A stretch of 64,000 nucleotides of DNA from Chitinophagaceae bacterium (GTDB taxonomy: Bacteria; Bacteroidota; Bacteroidia; Chitinophagales; Chitinophagaceae): positions 186,001 to 250,000 of the forward strand of contig JADJYK010000005.1 in assembly GCA_016719815.1 (NCBI GenBank). The letters run 5' to 3'. Below the pieces are notes generated by a model. The model ran no database searches, was not told the origin of the DNA, and worked only from the letters and a program-made list of their open reading frames with translations. The translations under genes and the position numbers were made by a program. Of this stretch, positions 46,156-56,126 are shown one piece after another (position 1 is the stretch's first letter; every line of letters begins with the position of its first letter).

Positions 46156-48960
46156 ATGTTTTCACAGTTACGGATGGTGTTTTTGTTAGTGCTTTCGTTT
46201 ACTTTCCTTTCATTCACACAGGCTCAGTCGGTAAGGCTTACAGGGAAAATAAGTAACAATAAAAATGAACCGCTTGTGGGTGTCTCTGTTCGAATCTCAG
46301 GGACCTCATCAGGGGCAACTACAGATGTGGATGGCTATTATACACTTACTCTGTCTGCTGGCAAAAAATACACGATTGAAGTTTCTTCTGCTGGTTACGA
46401 ACCCAAAACACTTACAGATGTTGAAGTTGCTGCCAGCCAGGTAAACGAGCTGAACATTGTTCTGGAGATAAAAGCAAAAACAGAAGAAAATGTAATTGTG
46501 TCCGCCAAAACACAAACAGCCCGGAAGGAGACAATAAATGCTGTTATTACATTTCAGAGAAATACAAACACCGTTGCTTCAGTAATTTCTGCAGAAAGTA
46601 TTCGTCGCTCACCAGATAGAAATACCGGGGAGGTTTTGAAGCGTTTATCGGGTGTGAGTTTATTGGATGGTAAGTTTATAATTGTAAGGGGGCTTGCCGA
46701 CCGCTATAATCAGGCAGTGTTAAATGGGGTATTATTGACAAGCACTGAGCCCGACAGGAAAACGTTTTCTTTCGACCTCATACCCGCTTCTATGATTGAT
46801 AATATTGTTGTGAACAAAGCTTTTGTTCCAGAATATCCCGGTGAATGGGCAGGCGGATTAATACAGGTGAATACAAAAGATGTCCCTGCAAAGAACTTTT
46901 TGAACTTGCAGGTAGGCGCAGGATTCAATACACAAACGACTGGAAAGGCCTTTTTGAATGATAGCCAAAAAGGGCCTACGGACTGGACTGGTGTTGATAA
47001 TGGTTCAAGAAGCTATCCTGAGGGGTATACCACTAAGTACCAATTTGGAATTTTATCCGCGGCAGAAAAGGCAGCAATAGGGAAGAATATGAGAAATCAT
47101 TGGGTGGCCAATGAGTCAAATGCCCCTTTGAATAACTCTGTACAAATTAATGCCGGGTTCAATTCTAAAATATTTGGAAAGAAAATTGGCGGTACGTTGG
47201 GGGTACTCTATAATAGGGCATATAAAACACAGTTTATTGTTAATAGGAGAAACATTATTGACCTTAATAATAATTTTACCCTGGAGGCAGACTATAATGA
47301 TACAAAGCATATAAAGGAAACAACAGCAGGTGCTTTTGGCGGATTATCTATTCAGTTGAATCCATATAACAAGATTTCTGCTAAGGCAATCGTTAATGTT
47401 AACACCACCAATGCTGTAACAGACAGAAATGGTATTGATATTTCAAGACAAGATTCTTTGTTAAAAGGAAATGAATTTGTTTACAGGCAGAATATTTTCT
47501 TTACCACACAGTTGGTGGGTGAGCACACTATCATTGCTCCTTTAACCTTTAAATGGTTTGGGGCATTTAATATTCTGGATGGCTATGTGCCCGACCAGCG
47601 CAGACTCTTATACAGCAGAAAAAACACATCAGATCCATATACCGCTGTTATTGCAAACTCGCTGGCACAACAAAGCGGAAGCCGCATTTTCCAAAGTCTA
47701 AGTGATTATGTTTATACCGGGGGGGCCGACTTATCCTATAAGTTTGACTGGCTGGGTCAAAAGCAGACAGTGAAGGGCGGTTATATGCTGCAGGTGAAAG
47801 ACAGGCTTTATGATGCTTTGTTATTCGCCTATAAATTACCAAAGGACAACCCGGCGTTGCGTCTGTTAACACCTGATAAAATCTTTGCACCTGAGAATTT
47901 TGGTGATGGCAGTGCAAACAGTACATTATTTGCTTTCGATGCCATTGTTGGTAACACGTATCGATATTTGGCCAATACAATTTTGAATGCAGGTTTTTTG
48001 CAGTTTGATAATAGCTTTTCTAAAAAGCTAAGAATAGTATGGGGTGCCAGAGCCGAGCATTATGATCAGTTAATAGGGAGTGTAAAAACATGGGATAAAC
48101 GTCATACCCATACCAAAGTGTTCGACATTCTTCCCGGCATAAATGCCACTTATAAGATGAATACTAAGACAAACCTCCGGTTGTCTGCCTCACAAACTGT
48201 TATCCGGCCTGAATTAAGAGAACTTGCAGCACTGAATCTTTATGATTTTGAACTCAATGCTTCAGTACAGGGTAATCCTTTGCTGGAAAGAACAAAGATT
48301 ACAAACTCAGATATCAGGTATGAGTTATATCCGGCTGCAGGAGAGTTCTTTACGATCGGAGCATTCTTTAAACATTTCGATAAGCCAATTGAGCAAATGT
48401 TGCAGGAAGGAAGCGGCGGTGCAAGCACATTCCTGTTTGCCAATCCGGAAAGTGCTATTGCCTATGGTGCTGAGTTTGAGTTCAGGAAAAAACTTGCTTT
48501 TGCAGACCTATTGAAAAATTTTACACTGCAGGGTAATTTTTCATATATATACAGCCGTGTGAAAGACGAAGGCCTTGATCTGGATCGTACCATGCAGGGA
48601 CAGTCTCCTTATGTGTTTAATCTGGGTTTGCAATACGACCTGGAGAAAGCCGGGTTCAGTTCAACAATTTTATTTAATCGCATTGGACAAAGAATTTATC
48701 TCGTAGGCGATAAAACCGCTTCAGCAAGTACTCCTGATACCTACGAAGCCCCCCGCTCATTGCTCGACTTTCAGATGGCAAAGAAAATGCTAAAAAATAA
48801 AGCAGAAATCAGGCTTACAGTATCCGATATCCTGAATCAGCTTCAGAATTTCTATCAGAACAGGAACGACAAAGCCACTTTCCAGGAAGACTCGGACAAG
48901 TATCGCTTTACCCGGAAACCAGGAACAACTTTCAGCCTCACATTTAATTATTCATTGTAA
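46156..48960 (+). CDS. TonB-dependent receptor
   Basis: A 934-residue outer-membrane receptor. Order: signal peptide (residues 1-23), CarboxypepD_reg-like domain (LTGKISNNKNEPLVGVSVRISGTSSGATTDVDGYYTL), plug (ESIRRSPDRNTGEVLKRLSGVSLLDGKFIIVRGLADRYNQAVLNGVLLTSTEPDRKTFSFDLIP) and a 22-strand-type barrel ending KPGTTFSLTFNYSL. It is of the non-SusC type with the RGLxDRYN plug motif. It lies between the porin and a beta-helix lipoprotein on the same strand, 21 bases from the latter. A long Pho-box-like array precedes it, so a phosphate-rich organic compound is the suspected ligand. Confidence 0.93.
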   Translation: MFSQLRMVFLLVLSFTFLSFTQAQSVRLTGKISNNKNEPLVGVSVRISGTSSGATTDVDGYYTLTLSAGKKYTIEVSSAGYEPKTLTDVEVAASQVNELNIVLEIKAKTEENVIVSAKTQTARKETINAVITFQRNTNTVASVISAESIRRSPDRNTGEVLKRLSGVSLLDGKFIIVRGLADRYNQAVLNGVLLTSTEPDRKTFSFDLIPASMIDNIVVNKAFVPEYPGEWAGGLIQVNTKDVPAKNFLNLQVGAGFNTQTTGKAFLNDSQKGPTDWTGVDNGSRSYPEGYTTKYQFGILSAAEKAAIGKNMRNHWVANESNAPLNNSVQINAGFNSKIFGKKIGGTLGVLYNRAYKTQFIVNRRNIIDLNNNFTLEADYNDTKHIKETTAGAFGGLSIQLNPYNKISAKAIVNVNTTNAVTDRNGIDISRQDSLLKGNEFVYRQNIFFTTQLVGEHTIIAPLTFKWFGAFNILDGYVPDQRRLLYSRKNTSDPYTAVIANSLAQQSGSRIFQSLSDYVYTGGADLSYKFDWLGQKQTVKGGYMLQVKDRLYDALLFAYKLPKDNPALRLLTPDKIFAPENFGDGSANSTLFAFDAIVGNTYRYLANTILNAGFLQFDNSFSKKLRIVWGARAEHYDQLIGSVKTWDKRHTHTKVFDILPGINATYKMNTKTNLRLSASQTVIRPELRELAALNLYDFELNASVQGNPLLERTKITNSDIRYELYPAAGEFFTIGAFFKHFDKPIEQMLQEGSGGASTFLFANPESAIAYGAEFEFRKKLAFADLLKNFTLQGNFSYIYSRVKDEGLDLDRTMQGQSPYVFNLGLQYDLEKAGFSSTILFNRIGQRIYLVGDKTASASTPDTYEAPRSLLDFQMAKKMLKNKAEIRLTVSDILNQLQNFYQNRNDKATFQEDSDKYRFTRKPGTTFSLTFNYSL

Positions 48961-48981
48961 ATATTTCAAACAACATAACAA

Positions 48982-50444
48982 ATGAAAAAGTACATTTTCT
49001 TATTATCTGCTATCGCCGCACTGGCTGTTACAGGTTGCCGTAAAATTGAAACAGACGGCGAAGTGCAAATTGTATATGTAAACCAGGGTGGGGGCACTTC
49101 AACCGGAACAACAATTACCTTGTCCGGAAGAATTAATGCAGATACTATTCTGCGCAAGCAGAATACTTATATCCTGAAGGGTTTGGTTTATATGGTGGGC
49201 AACCATACCATGACCATTGAAGCCGGAACAACAATTAAAGGCTCATTCAGCGGTTCGGATGTGGCAGCACTGATTATTACCCGTGGTTCAAAATTGTGGC
49301 TGAGGGTAATGCCAGTGAGCCGGTCATTTTTACATCGGCATCACCCAACCCGCAATCGGGTGACTGGGGTGGCATTGTAATCTGCGGTAAAGCGCCAATT
49401 AATACCAGCTTCAATGGAACAGCAGGCCTATTCCAGGTAGAAGGTGGTGTTGATAATGCCAATGGAGATGGCTTGGCTGGCTCAGGAGATGCCGTTGTGC
49501 CCACAGCTGTTGCAACAGACAGTTCAGGAGTTCTGAGATATGTCCGTATCGAATATGCGGGCTATGCCTTTCAGCCAGATAAAGAGGTTAACAGCTTAAC
49601 TATGGCCGGCGTAGGCAGTAAAACTGTGATAGACCATGTGCAGGTTACTTATGCAAAAGATGATGCTTTTGAATGGTTTGGCGGTACAGTAAACTGCAAA
49701 TACCTGATTGCCTATAAGACACAGGATGATGACTTTGATACTGATAACGGATACAATGGTAAAGTACAATTTGGCTTGGTTCTTAGGGATTCACTTATTG
49801 CCGACATCTCTAACTCCGAAGCATTTGAAAGCGATAATAATTCTTCAGGTACTACAGTAACGCCGAAAACGACAGCCGTTTTCAGCAACATTACAGCAAT
49901 AGGCCCAAGGGCTACATTGAACAATATAGGTAGTTCACTCTTCCGTGGGGGGGCACATATCAGACGGAATACAGGTATTTCAATATTCAATTCTGTATTC
50001 CTTGGCTGGCCCAGGGGTATTGAAGTGGATGCCACAACAGGTACATCAACCGCATTGGGTATTGAAGACAGCACCATCAGGCTGCGTAATATCACAATCG
50101 CTGGTTGTGCAACAAATACAAGATTCAGTGGTACGGCTGGCGCTACAATAAACAGCGATGCTGCTTTTGCAACTTGGTTCGGCACATCTTTTTATAATAA
50201 TGATCTTCTGACCAATACATCGGATGCAAAACTGATTCAGCCGTTCAACTATTCTGCACCAGATCCAACTCCGTTTGCCGGTTCAAATGGTAACCAGAAA
50301 ATATTAACAGGCGGTGGCTTTACCGATACTAAATTCACTGGTGATACATTCTTTGATAAAACCGTTACTTTCCGCGGTGGTGTGGCACCTGCCGGCGAAC
50401 TGGCTACCTGGTGGAAAGGCTGGACAAAGTTTAACTACAATTAA
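48982..50444 (+). CDS. Right-handed beta-helix-like surface lipoprotein, one frameshift
   Basis: A 487-residue lipoprotein read through one frameshift. The lipobox is in MKKYIFLLSAIAALAVTGC. The rest has parallel beta-helix style runs: MTIEAGTTIKGS, EPVIFTSASPNPQSGDWGGIVICG, LRYVRIEYAGYAF, VIDHVQVTYAKDDAFEWFGGTVNCKYLIAYKTQDDDFDTDNGYNGKVQFGLV. No catalytic motif is seen. The frame breaks in four A at 49290-49293; with five A the reading RGSKIVAEGNASEPVIF joins both parts. It lies directly behind the TonB receptor, so it is probably the surface partner that binds or presents the substrate. Confidence 0.85.
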
Positions 50445-50470
50445 TTGAACGAATAATAGGTTTGTGTACT

Positions 50471-50498
50471 GAGAAGCCCGGCATTTGCCGGGCTTCTC
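50471..50498 (+). terminator. Hairpin after lipoprotein gene
   Basis: GAGAAGCCCGGC pairs with GCCGGGCTTCTC around four bases. The T tail is short, so it may be a weak terminator or mRNA-end stabiliser. Confidence 0.6.
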
Positions 50499-50632
50499 TC
50501 ATTAATAATTTGATAACTCAACTTTTTGTGCCAGCTTCCGTTTTAAGACTATTTTCACTATAGTTCTTTCACGGTTGCATAATCACGACGAGGTTAGTAA
50601 GTACGTCCATTTGTCGTAGTTCAAATGCAAAG

Positions 50633-50666
50633 CCACCCCATAAGCACAGGAGGGGTGGTTTTTTTT
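50633..50666 (+). terminator. Strong second terminator, possibly of a small RNA
   Basis: CCACCCC pairs with GGGGTGG around 12 bases, followed by eight T. The preceding 130 bases carry no gene. Since the hairpin at 50471 already ends the lipoprotein transcript, this may end a small RNA or act as a back-up. Confidence 0.7.
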
Positions 50667-50690
50667 GATTTATGTGGCTTTTTCCATGCT

Positions 50691-51705
50691 TCAGAACACA
50701 GGCATAAGCGGTTGCCCATATTTAAAAGGTAAAGAGAAGATATATTCCAGCGATTGCCCGATACTGCCGGAATAATTTTTTCTTTCGGGCGGTGCTGATT
50801 GTATCCAGGTACTGAAAACCTTACAGAAGGCGTTATTGATGTTATTCAGGCAGGTTATTCCCATATTTTCTAACGCTGCGGCATTACATTGCTGTTCGTA
50901 TTGACCGTTTATGGGGATAGCTATTATTTTTTTCCCAAGGTGTAGCGCTTCGGCAGGGGTTTCAAATCCTGCTCCGCATATAATTCCTTCACAGCGAATG
51001 AGGCTTGTGTTAAACAGCGATTTGTTAACTGGTTTGAAGGTTACATTTTCTTCAGAGTATGGCGCGGTTTTTTTGGGAGAAAACACCTCAAACCTGTAAG
51101 CTGGTAATTGTCTGAATAGATTGAAAAGTTGTATATCGGAATAGGAAGGGAGATATACAGTGATATGGCCTTCGTTAACAGGTTCGGCCCTTATAATTCC
51201 ATCTTTAATGACCGGAAGAAAAATAGAATCATCATATTTCTCAAAATGAAGGCCACAATGATATGTGGCTTTTACATAGTGTTTTAGTAAGTACTCCCCA
51301 TGAAAGGCTTTGTTTGCAGGCCTTGGTGTTGCAGGTGACGGAAAACTTGCCTGGTGACCAAAATGAACCGAAGCTTTCTTTTTCCTGGCACAGGCTGCTG
51401 AAGTGATAAAATCAAAATCATTTATAATGAGATCATATTTTTCAACGGGCAATTCCTGATGTCTTTCAGCAGGCGGGAAGGGGAAATCCTTTTTATCATT
51501 TGCCAATAATTCAGGCCACCTTTACTGTTATAGAAAAGGCTGATGCCCTTGCTTCTGTACTTGCTGGGTACATCCAGTTGCAGGTGGCTGTTGTCCCCGC
51601 TTAGAAAAATATCAACAGTTCCGTATTGTTTCAGATAAGGCAGTAATGTCATTGCCCGGCTTATATGGCCGTTTCCGGTTGCCTGTACAGCATAAAAATT
51701 TTCAT
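50691..51705 (-). CDS. GT-B-type glycosyltransferase (Glyco_trans_1_3-like), two frameshifts
   Basis: A 338-residue sugar transferase if two breaks are repaired. An ATG at 51705 gives MKIFYAVQATGNGHISRAMTLLPYLK, the Q-x-T-G-x-GH-x-SR donor/acceptor loop of MurG-like GT-B enzymes; this needs one more base in the five-A run 51694-51698. CC at 51455-51456 lacks one base; repair gives LLKDIRELPVEKYDLIINDFDF. The C-terminal half has the nucleotide-sugar site GIICGAGFETPAEALHLGKKIIAIPINGQYEQQCNAAALENMG. It lies ten bases downstream of a PlcP-like phosphoesterase; the pair could build glycolipids. Confidence 0.87.
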
Positions 51706-51714
51706 TATTACTAT

Positions 51715-52557
51715 TTATGAAATTGAATTAATGTATAAGGCGGTTATATCTGTTAGTACATTTAATTCTGGTGGTCTTTTGTCCATTTTAATGATAGGGG
51801 CTGATGCATAGTCTTCTTCTTTATACTGATAGATTTGCCATTGGTCGCTGAAGTACTCCAGCGCAGTGAGGTTTTCCACCCAATCACCGCTATTCAGGTA
51901 TATGACTTTTCCATTGGTTGAAATAATCTCTTTGATTTGAGGCTGGTGAATATGTCCGCAGATTACATAATCATATTTTTTCTCTATAGCCAGTTCGGCA
52001 GCGGTCTCTTCAAAATCGCTAATCCAGGCTACTGCTTTTTTTACTCCACCTTTAATTTTTTTGCTAAAACTTATTTTTTGCCTTCCTGCTTTTTTCATGA
52101 ACCAGTTGATGAACCGGTTACATAGAATAAGCCAGTCATATCCAAGCCCTCCGAGTTTGGCAATAATTTTTGCACCCCCTTTGGTGGTATTATCAAATAC
52201 ATCGCCATGAAAAATCCATGTCATTTTCCCGTCTATTTCCATCACCAGTTTATCAACCAGTTGAAAGTTGCCAATATCAATACCGCTGTACCGTCGCAGC
52301 ATTTCATCATGGTTGCCTGTTACATAGATTACTCTTGTGCCCTTGCTCAGCAGGTTTAGTATTTCTTTTATTACCTGCAGGTGTGTTGCGGGGAAATATC
52401 GTTTACTGAATTGCCAGCCGTCAATAATATCGCCGTTGAGTATGAGAAGCCCCGGAGTAATGCTTCGGAGATAATTGACAAGTTCTTTGGCATGACAGCC
52501 ATAGGTGCCAAGATGAACATCCGAAAGGACAACTACGTCGGGATTTCTTTTTTGCAC
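51715..52557 (-). CDS. Calcineurin-like phosphoesterase, PlcP-like (COG2908)
   Basis: A 280-residue binuclear metallophosphoesterase. Motifs are SDVHLGTYGCHAKEL, NGDIIDGW, YVTGNHDEMLRR, FHGDVFD and CGHIHQPQIKEI, then YLNSGDWVENLTALEYF. It would be annotated UDP-2,3-diacylglucosamine hydrolase-like, but SDVHLGT-x-GC, the longer length and the GDWVEN-x-TA end fit better the PlcP branch, phospholipases C that remove phosphate headgroups during phosphate starvation, often beside a glycosyltransferase that rebuilds the lipid with sugar. The start codon (GTG at 52557) is tentative; the frame stays open upstream. The PlcP call is inference from motifs and context. Confidence 0.75.
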   Translation of the reverse strand: MQKRNPDVVVLSDVHLGTYGCHAKELVNYLRSITPGLLILNGDIIDGWQFSKRYFPATHLQVIKEILNLLSKGTRVIYVTGNHDEMLRRYSGIDIGNFQLVDKLVMEIDGKMTWIFHGDVFDNTTKGGAKIIAKLGGLGYDWLILCNRFINWFMKKAGRQKISFSKKIKGGVKKAVAWISDFEETAAELAIEKKYDYVICGHIHQPQIKEIISTNGKVIYLNSGDWVENLTALEYFSDQWQIYQYKEEDYASAPIIKMDKRPPELNVLTDITALYINSIS

Positions 52558-52609
52558 AACAATTTTATTGGCAAAACACCTGATAATTTATGAATTGAAT
52601 ACGGATGGC

Positions 52610-52649
52610 AGTTTACGATTATGTGATTTTATTGTGAACTAAGTGTAAA
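52610..52649 (-). promoter_or_regulatory. Pho-box-like array, four half-sites, before PlcP-like gene
   Basis: Read on the minus strand, heptamers TTTACAC, TTCACAA, ATCACAT and GTAAACT occupy 52643-52649, 52632-52638, 52621-52627 and 52610-52616, exactly 11 bp apart. The first two fit the Bacillus PhoP core TT(A/T/C)ACA. It points toward the PlcP-like/glycosyltransferase operon. Confidence 0.45.
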
Positions 52650-52734
52650 GTTTACTTATGATCTGATGACCTATAGTGTAATTAGTAATACCACAATGTT
52701 AAGTCTGTTCAATTTGCAATTTGTTTTTTATTCT

Positions 52735-52785
52735 TTAATGGTTTGTTTATGTGGGCTTAAGATTACCATCACATTGTAACTACAC
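52735..52785 (+). promoter_or_regulatory. Pho-box-like array, five half-sites, before susC
   Basis: Heptamers begin at 52735, 52746, 52757, 52768 and 52779: TTAATGG, TTTATGT, TTAAGAT, ATCACAT, ACTACAC. The end, ACTACACTTTTGC, closely resembles ATAACACCTTTGC at the end of the TonB receptor array, including the degenerate -7 region. It sits 29 bases before the susC start. Confidence 0.4.
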
Positions 52786-52813
52786 TTTTGCATCATCAAC
52801 CAAAAAAACAATT

Positions 52814-55800
52814 ATGAACAGAAACTACTTAAGAGGTAACAAAAAGGCCATATTGGTGGCTTTTTTTATTTGCCTGTCTTTTTCTGGCAATGGCTCAGAA
52901 AACATTTGAAGGGAAGGTTCTTTCCGCAGATAATAATCATCCGCTGGCCGGTGCTACTGTAATAAGCAGAACTGCAGGAAAGATGGCAACTACGGATGAA
53001 AACGGAAAATTCAAAATTGAGGCTGCGGAAAACGAGATTCTTGAGGTTAGCAATGTTGGATACATTACAGTATCTGCTAAAGTAACGCTGGCATCAATTG
53101 TTATTCTAAAGCCCGAAACATTAGGCCTTAGTGAAGTAGTAGTTACGGCACTCGGAATAAAGAAAGACAAAAAGAAACTTGGTTATGCCATTCAGGAGAT
53201 AAAGGGAGAAGATCTGGTGATGGCAAGAGAGACAAATGTAGTAAACCAGCTTTCTGGAAAGGTTGCGGGAGTAACGGTTGTTAGCAGTCCATCTGGTGTG
53301 GGTGGTTCGGCAAGGGTTTCAAGACGTGAAGAAAGATCTGTGGAGCTCAATAAAAACCAGCCTTTATATGTTGTTGACGGTGTCCCGGTAAGTAATGCAA
53401 TAACTGGTGCTTCCGGTCGTAATAACCTGGAGGTTGATTTTGGTAATGGCGCTGGCTTTATTAATCCTGATGATATTGAAAGTATGAGTGTGCTGAAGGG
53501 ACCTGCCGCCTCAGCATTATATGGCTCAAGGGCAGCTAATGGTGTAATTCTTATCAAGACAAAAAGTGGAAAAAAACAAAAGGGAATCGGTGTTGAAATA
53601 AACAGTAATGTAACGCTTGAAACGCCATTAAAATTGCCGGAGTATCAGACAGCATATGGTCAGGGGAATGGTAGTGGTGGAAATTTTGCCTTTGTAAATG
53701 GAGGAGGTAGTGGCCTGGCAGATGGTACAGATGAGGGCTGGGGGCCAGCATTTAATGGGCAGTTATTTCCACAGTTCAATTCGCCCAGAACTTTAAACGG
53801 ACAGCCAATAAATTTTACCGGAGGAGACTTAAATGCTCCGGCAGGGTGTGATTACTCCGACCTTATGGGAAGCAGATAAGGATAATCTTAAAAATTTTCT
53901 CGAAACTGGCACAACTTTCACCAATAATGTTGCTATAACAGGAGGAAACAAAGACGGAGATTTTAGGTTGAGCTACACGAACCTCAATCAAAAGGGAATT
54001 GTTCCTAATACGGATTTGAAGAGAAACACATTTTCCGTTTCGGGCGGATACAATTTGACTAACAAATTATCTGCAAAGGCTTTTGTGAGTTATATTAAAA
54101 ACAATAGTGACAACAGACCCTCCATTAGTTACGGAACAGAGAGCATCATGTATCTCTTTAATTGCTGGTTACCTGCTTCTGTTAAAGTAAGTGATATGAA
54201 AAGGCTTTGGCAGCCGGGCTTGGAAAATCAAAAGCAATACAGTTGGAATTACAACTACCATGATAATCCATATTTGACAGTAATGGCAAATACAAATGGC
54301 CAGTACTATGACAGGATCATCGGAAATATTATTTTGAAATATGATTTTACAAAGTGGCTCAACTTGCAATTGCGGACAGCAACTGACTGGAGCAATGAAA
54401 GAAGGGAATATCGTCGTGCTTTCAGTACGCAGAGATTCCCTTTTGGTGAGTACAGAGAAACGGGTATCGTTAATGAAGAAAGGAATTCCGACTTTCTATT
54501 CACAGCAAACAAAAATATTAACAAGGATATTTCTTTTTCAGGAACCTTTGGAGGAAATCAGATGAAGCAAACATCAAGATGGAAGGAAGATGTGGCAGGG
54601 CAATTAAATACTCCCGGAATATATAGTTTGAATAATTCCCGGATAGCTTTGGTGGTTGAACAAAGCAATGTCGAAAAAAGAATTAATAGTTTGTATGGTT
54701 CAGCCGGTATATCCTATAAAAATAAATTGTTTCTTGATATAACTGGCAGAAATGATTGGAGTAGTGCTCTGACTTTGCCGGAAAATCTGAAAGCTTTTGG
54801 TAATGAAGTAAACTCTTATTTCTACTCGTCAGCTTCCTTAAGTGCTGTAATGAGTGATATAGTTAAGCTCCCCAAGATAATCAGTTTCTTAAAACTCAGG
54901 GGAAGCTTTGCACAAGTAGGTAACGATACCGATCCATTTGCATTTACTCAAACATACAATAGAAGTGAGCCATTTGGTTCGTATCAAATATATAGTGAGA
55001 CAAGTAGTCTGGCCAATCTTAATCTGAAACCCGAAATAAGTTCGGCATATGAGTTTGGAACAGATATAAAATTCTTTAACGGACGGCTGGGTCTTGATGC
55101 AACATACTATCAAAGTAATACGAAAAACCAGATACTTAACATTCCGCTGTCAATTACAAGTGCTTATAGTACCAGAAAAATTAATGCAGGGTTAATAAAG
55201 AACAGTGGTTTTGAAGTGATGCTTACAGGATCTCCCCGGAGAAAGAAAGATCTGGTATGGGATGTCTTTATCAATTTCTCAGCAAACAGAAGTAAGGTAA
55301 TGGAGTTGAACGATGGCCTTACGAATTATGTGATGGCCAGTAGAAGAGTAACAGTAGAAGCAAGAGTTGGTGAACGGATGGGCGATTTATATGGAATTGG
55401 TTTTGCAAGAGTACAGAGTTCGAACCCCAATGCGCCTTACTATGATGCTTCTGGAACATATGCAGGACAAATGGTTTTTGGTTCTAACGGACGTCCGATA
55501 AAAACAACAGACCGTATTAAGTTGGGGAACTATAATCCTGATTGGCAGATGGGTATTGGCAATAGCATAAATTATAAAGGAGTCAGGTTGAGTTTCCTTT
55601 TCGATATTCGTCAGGGTGGTGAATTGTACTCTGAAACACAAACAGTAGGAAGAGAAGGTGGTATTATTGTAGAAACGCTTGAGGGTCGTGCAAATGGCTA
55701 TGATTTAACAAAGCCGGGTAATGGTGTGATTGGTCAGGGTGTTGTTTTTTCAAACGTTACTAGTGGTACAATTTCACCTAATACAACAAAGGTTACAGCC

Positions 55801-56106
55801 CGTGAATGGCACACTGCCTGGACTGGTGGGCGGAGTATTGCTGAAGGGGTAATGTATGATGCATCATTTGTTAAACTGCGGGAAGTACAAATTGGATATA
55901 GTATTCCTGATAAACTGTTTGGTAAGATGCCATTTAAAGGTGTTACAATTTCTTTAGTTGGCCGTAACTTATTTTTATGGGATAAAGTACCTCACATTGA
56001 CCCAGAGACAATGTCCTATACTGGTGGTACCGCACTGCCGGGAATTGAATATATGAATTTGCCTTCTACTCGTAGTTATGGTTTTAACCTGAGTTTTAAA
56101 TTATAA
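52814..56106 (+). CDS. SusC/RagA-family TonB-linked outer-membrane transporter, two frameshifts
   Basis: A 1096-residue SusC-type transporter, the channel of a SusCD pair. ATG 52814 gives MNRNYLRGNKKAILVAFFICLSFLAMAQ; this needs one T fewer in the five-T run 52879-52883. Then come a carboxypeptidase-like domain (KVLSADNNHPLAGATVISRTAGKMATTDENGKF), the plug (LGLSEVVVTALGIKKDKKKLGYAIQEI, QLSGKVAGV, NQPLYVVDGVPVSN, GPAASALYGSRAANGVILIKTKSGK) and the barrel. A second break, GGG at 53844-53846 with one G extra, repairs to APAGVITPTLWEADKDNLKNFLETG. The substrate is not readable from the sequence. Confidence 0.93.
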
Positions 56107-56126
56107 TCTATCAAAACTATAATAAA

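Noticed and set aside
50590..50640. tRNA-like GTTCAAATGC sequence
   Set aside because: The flanks do not form a T arm, and no anticodon or acceptor stem could be built.
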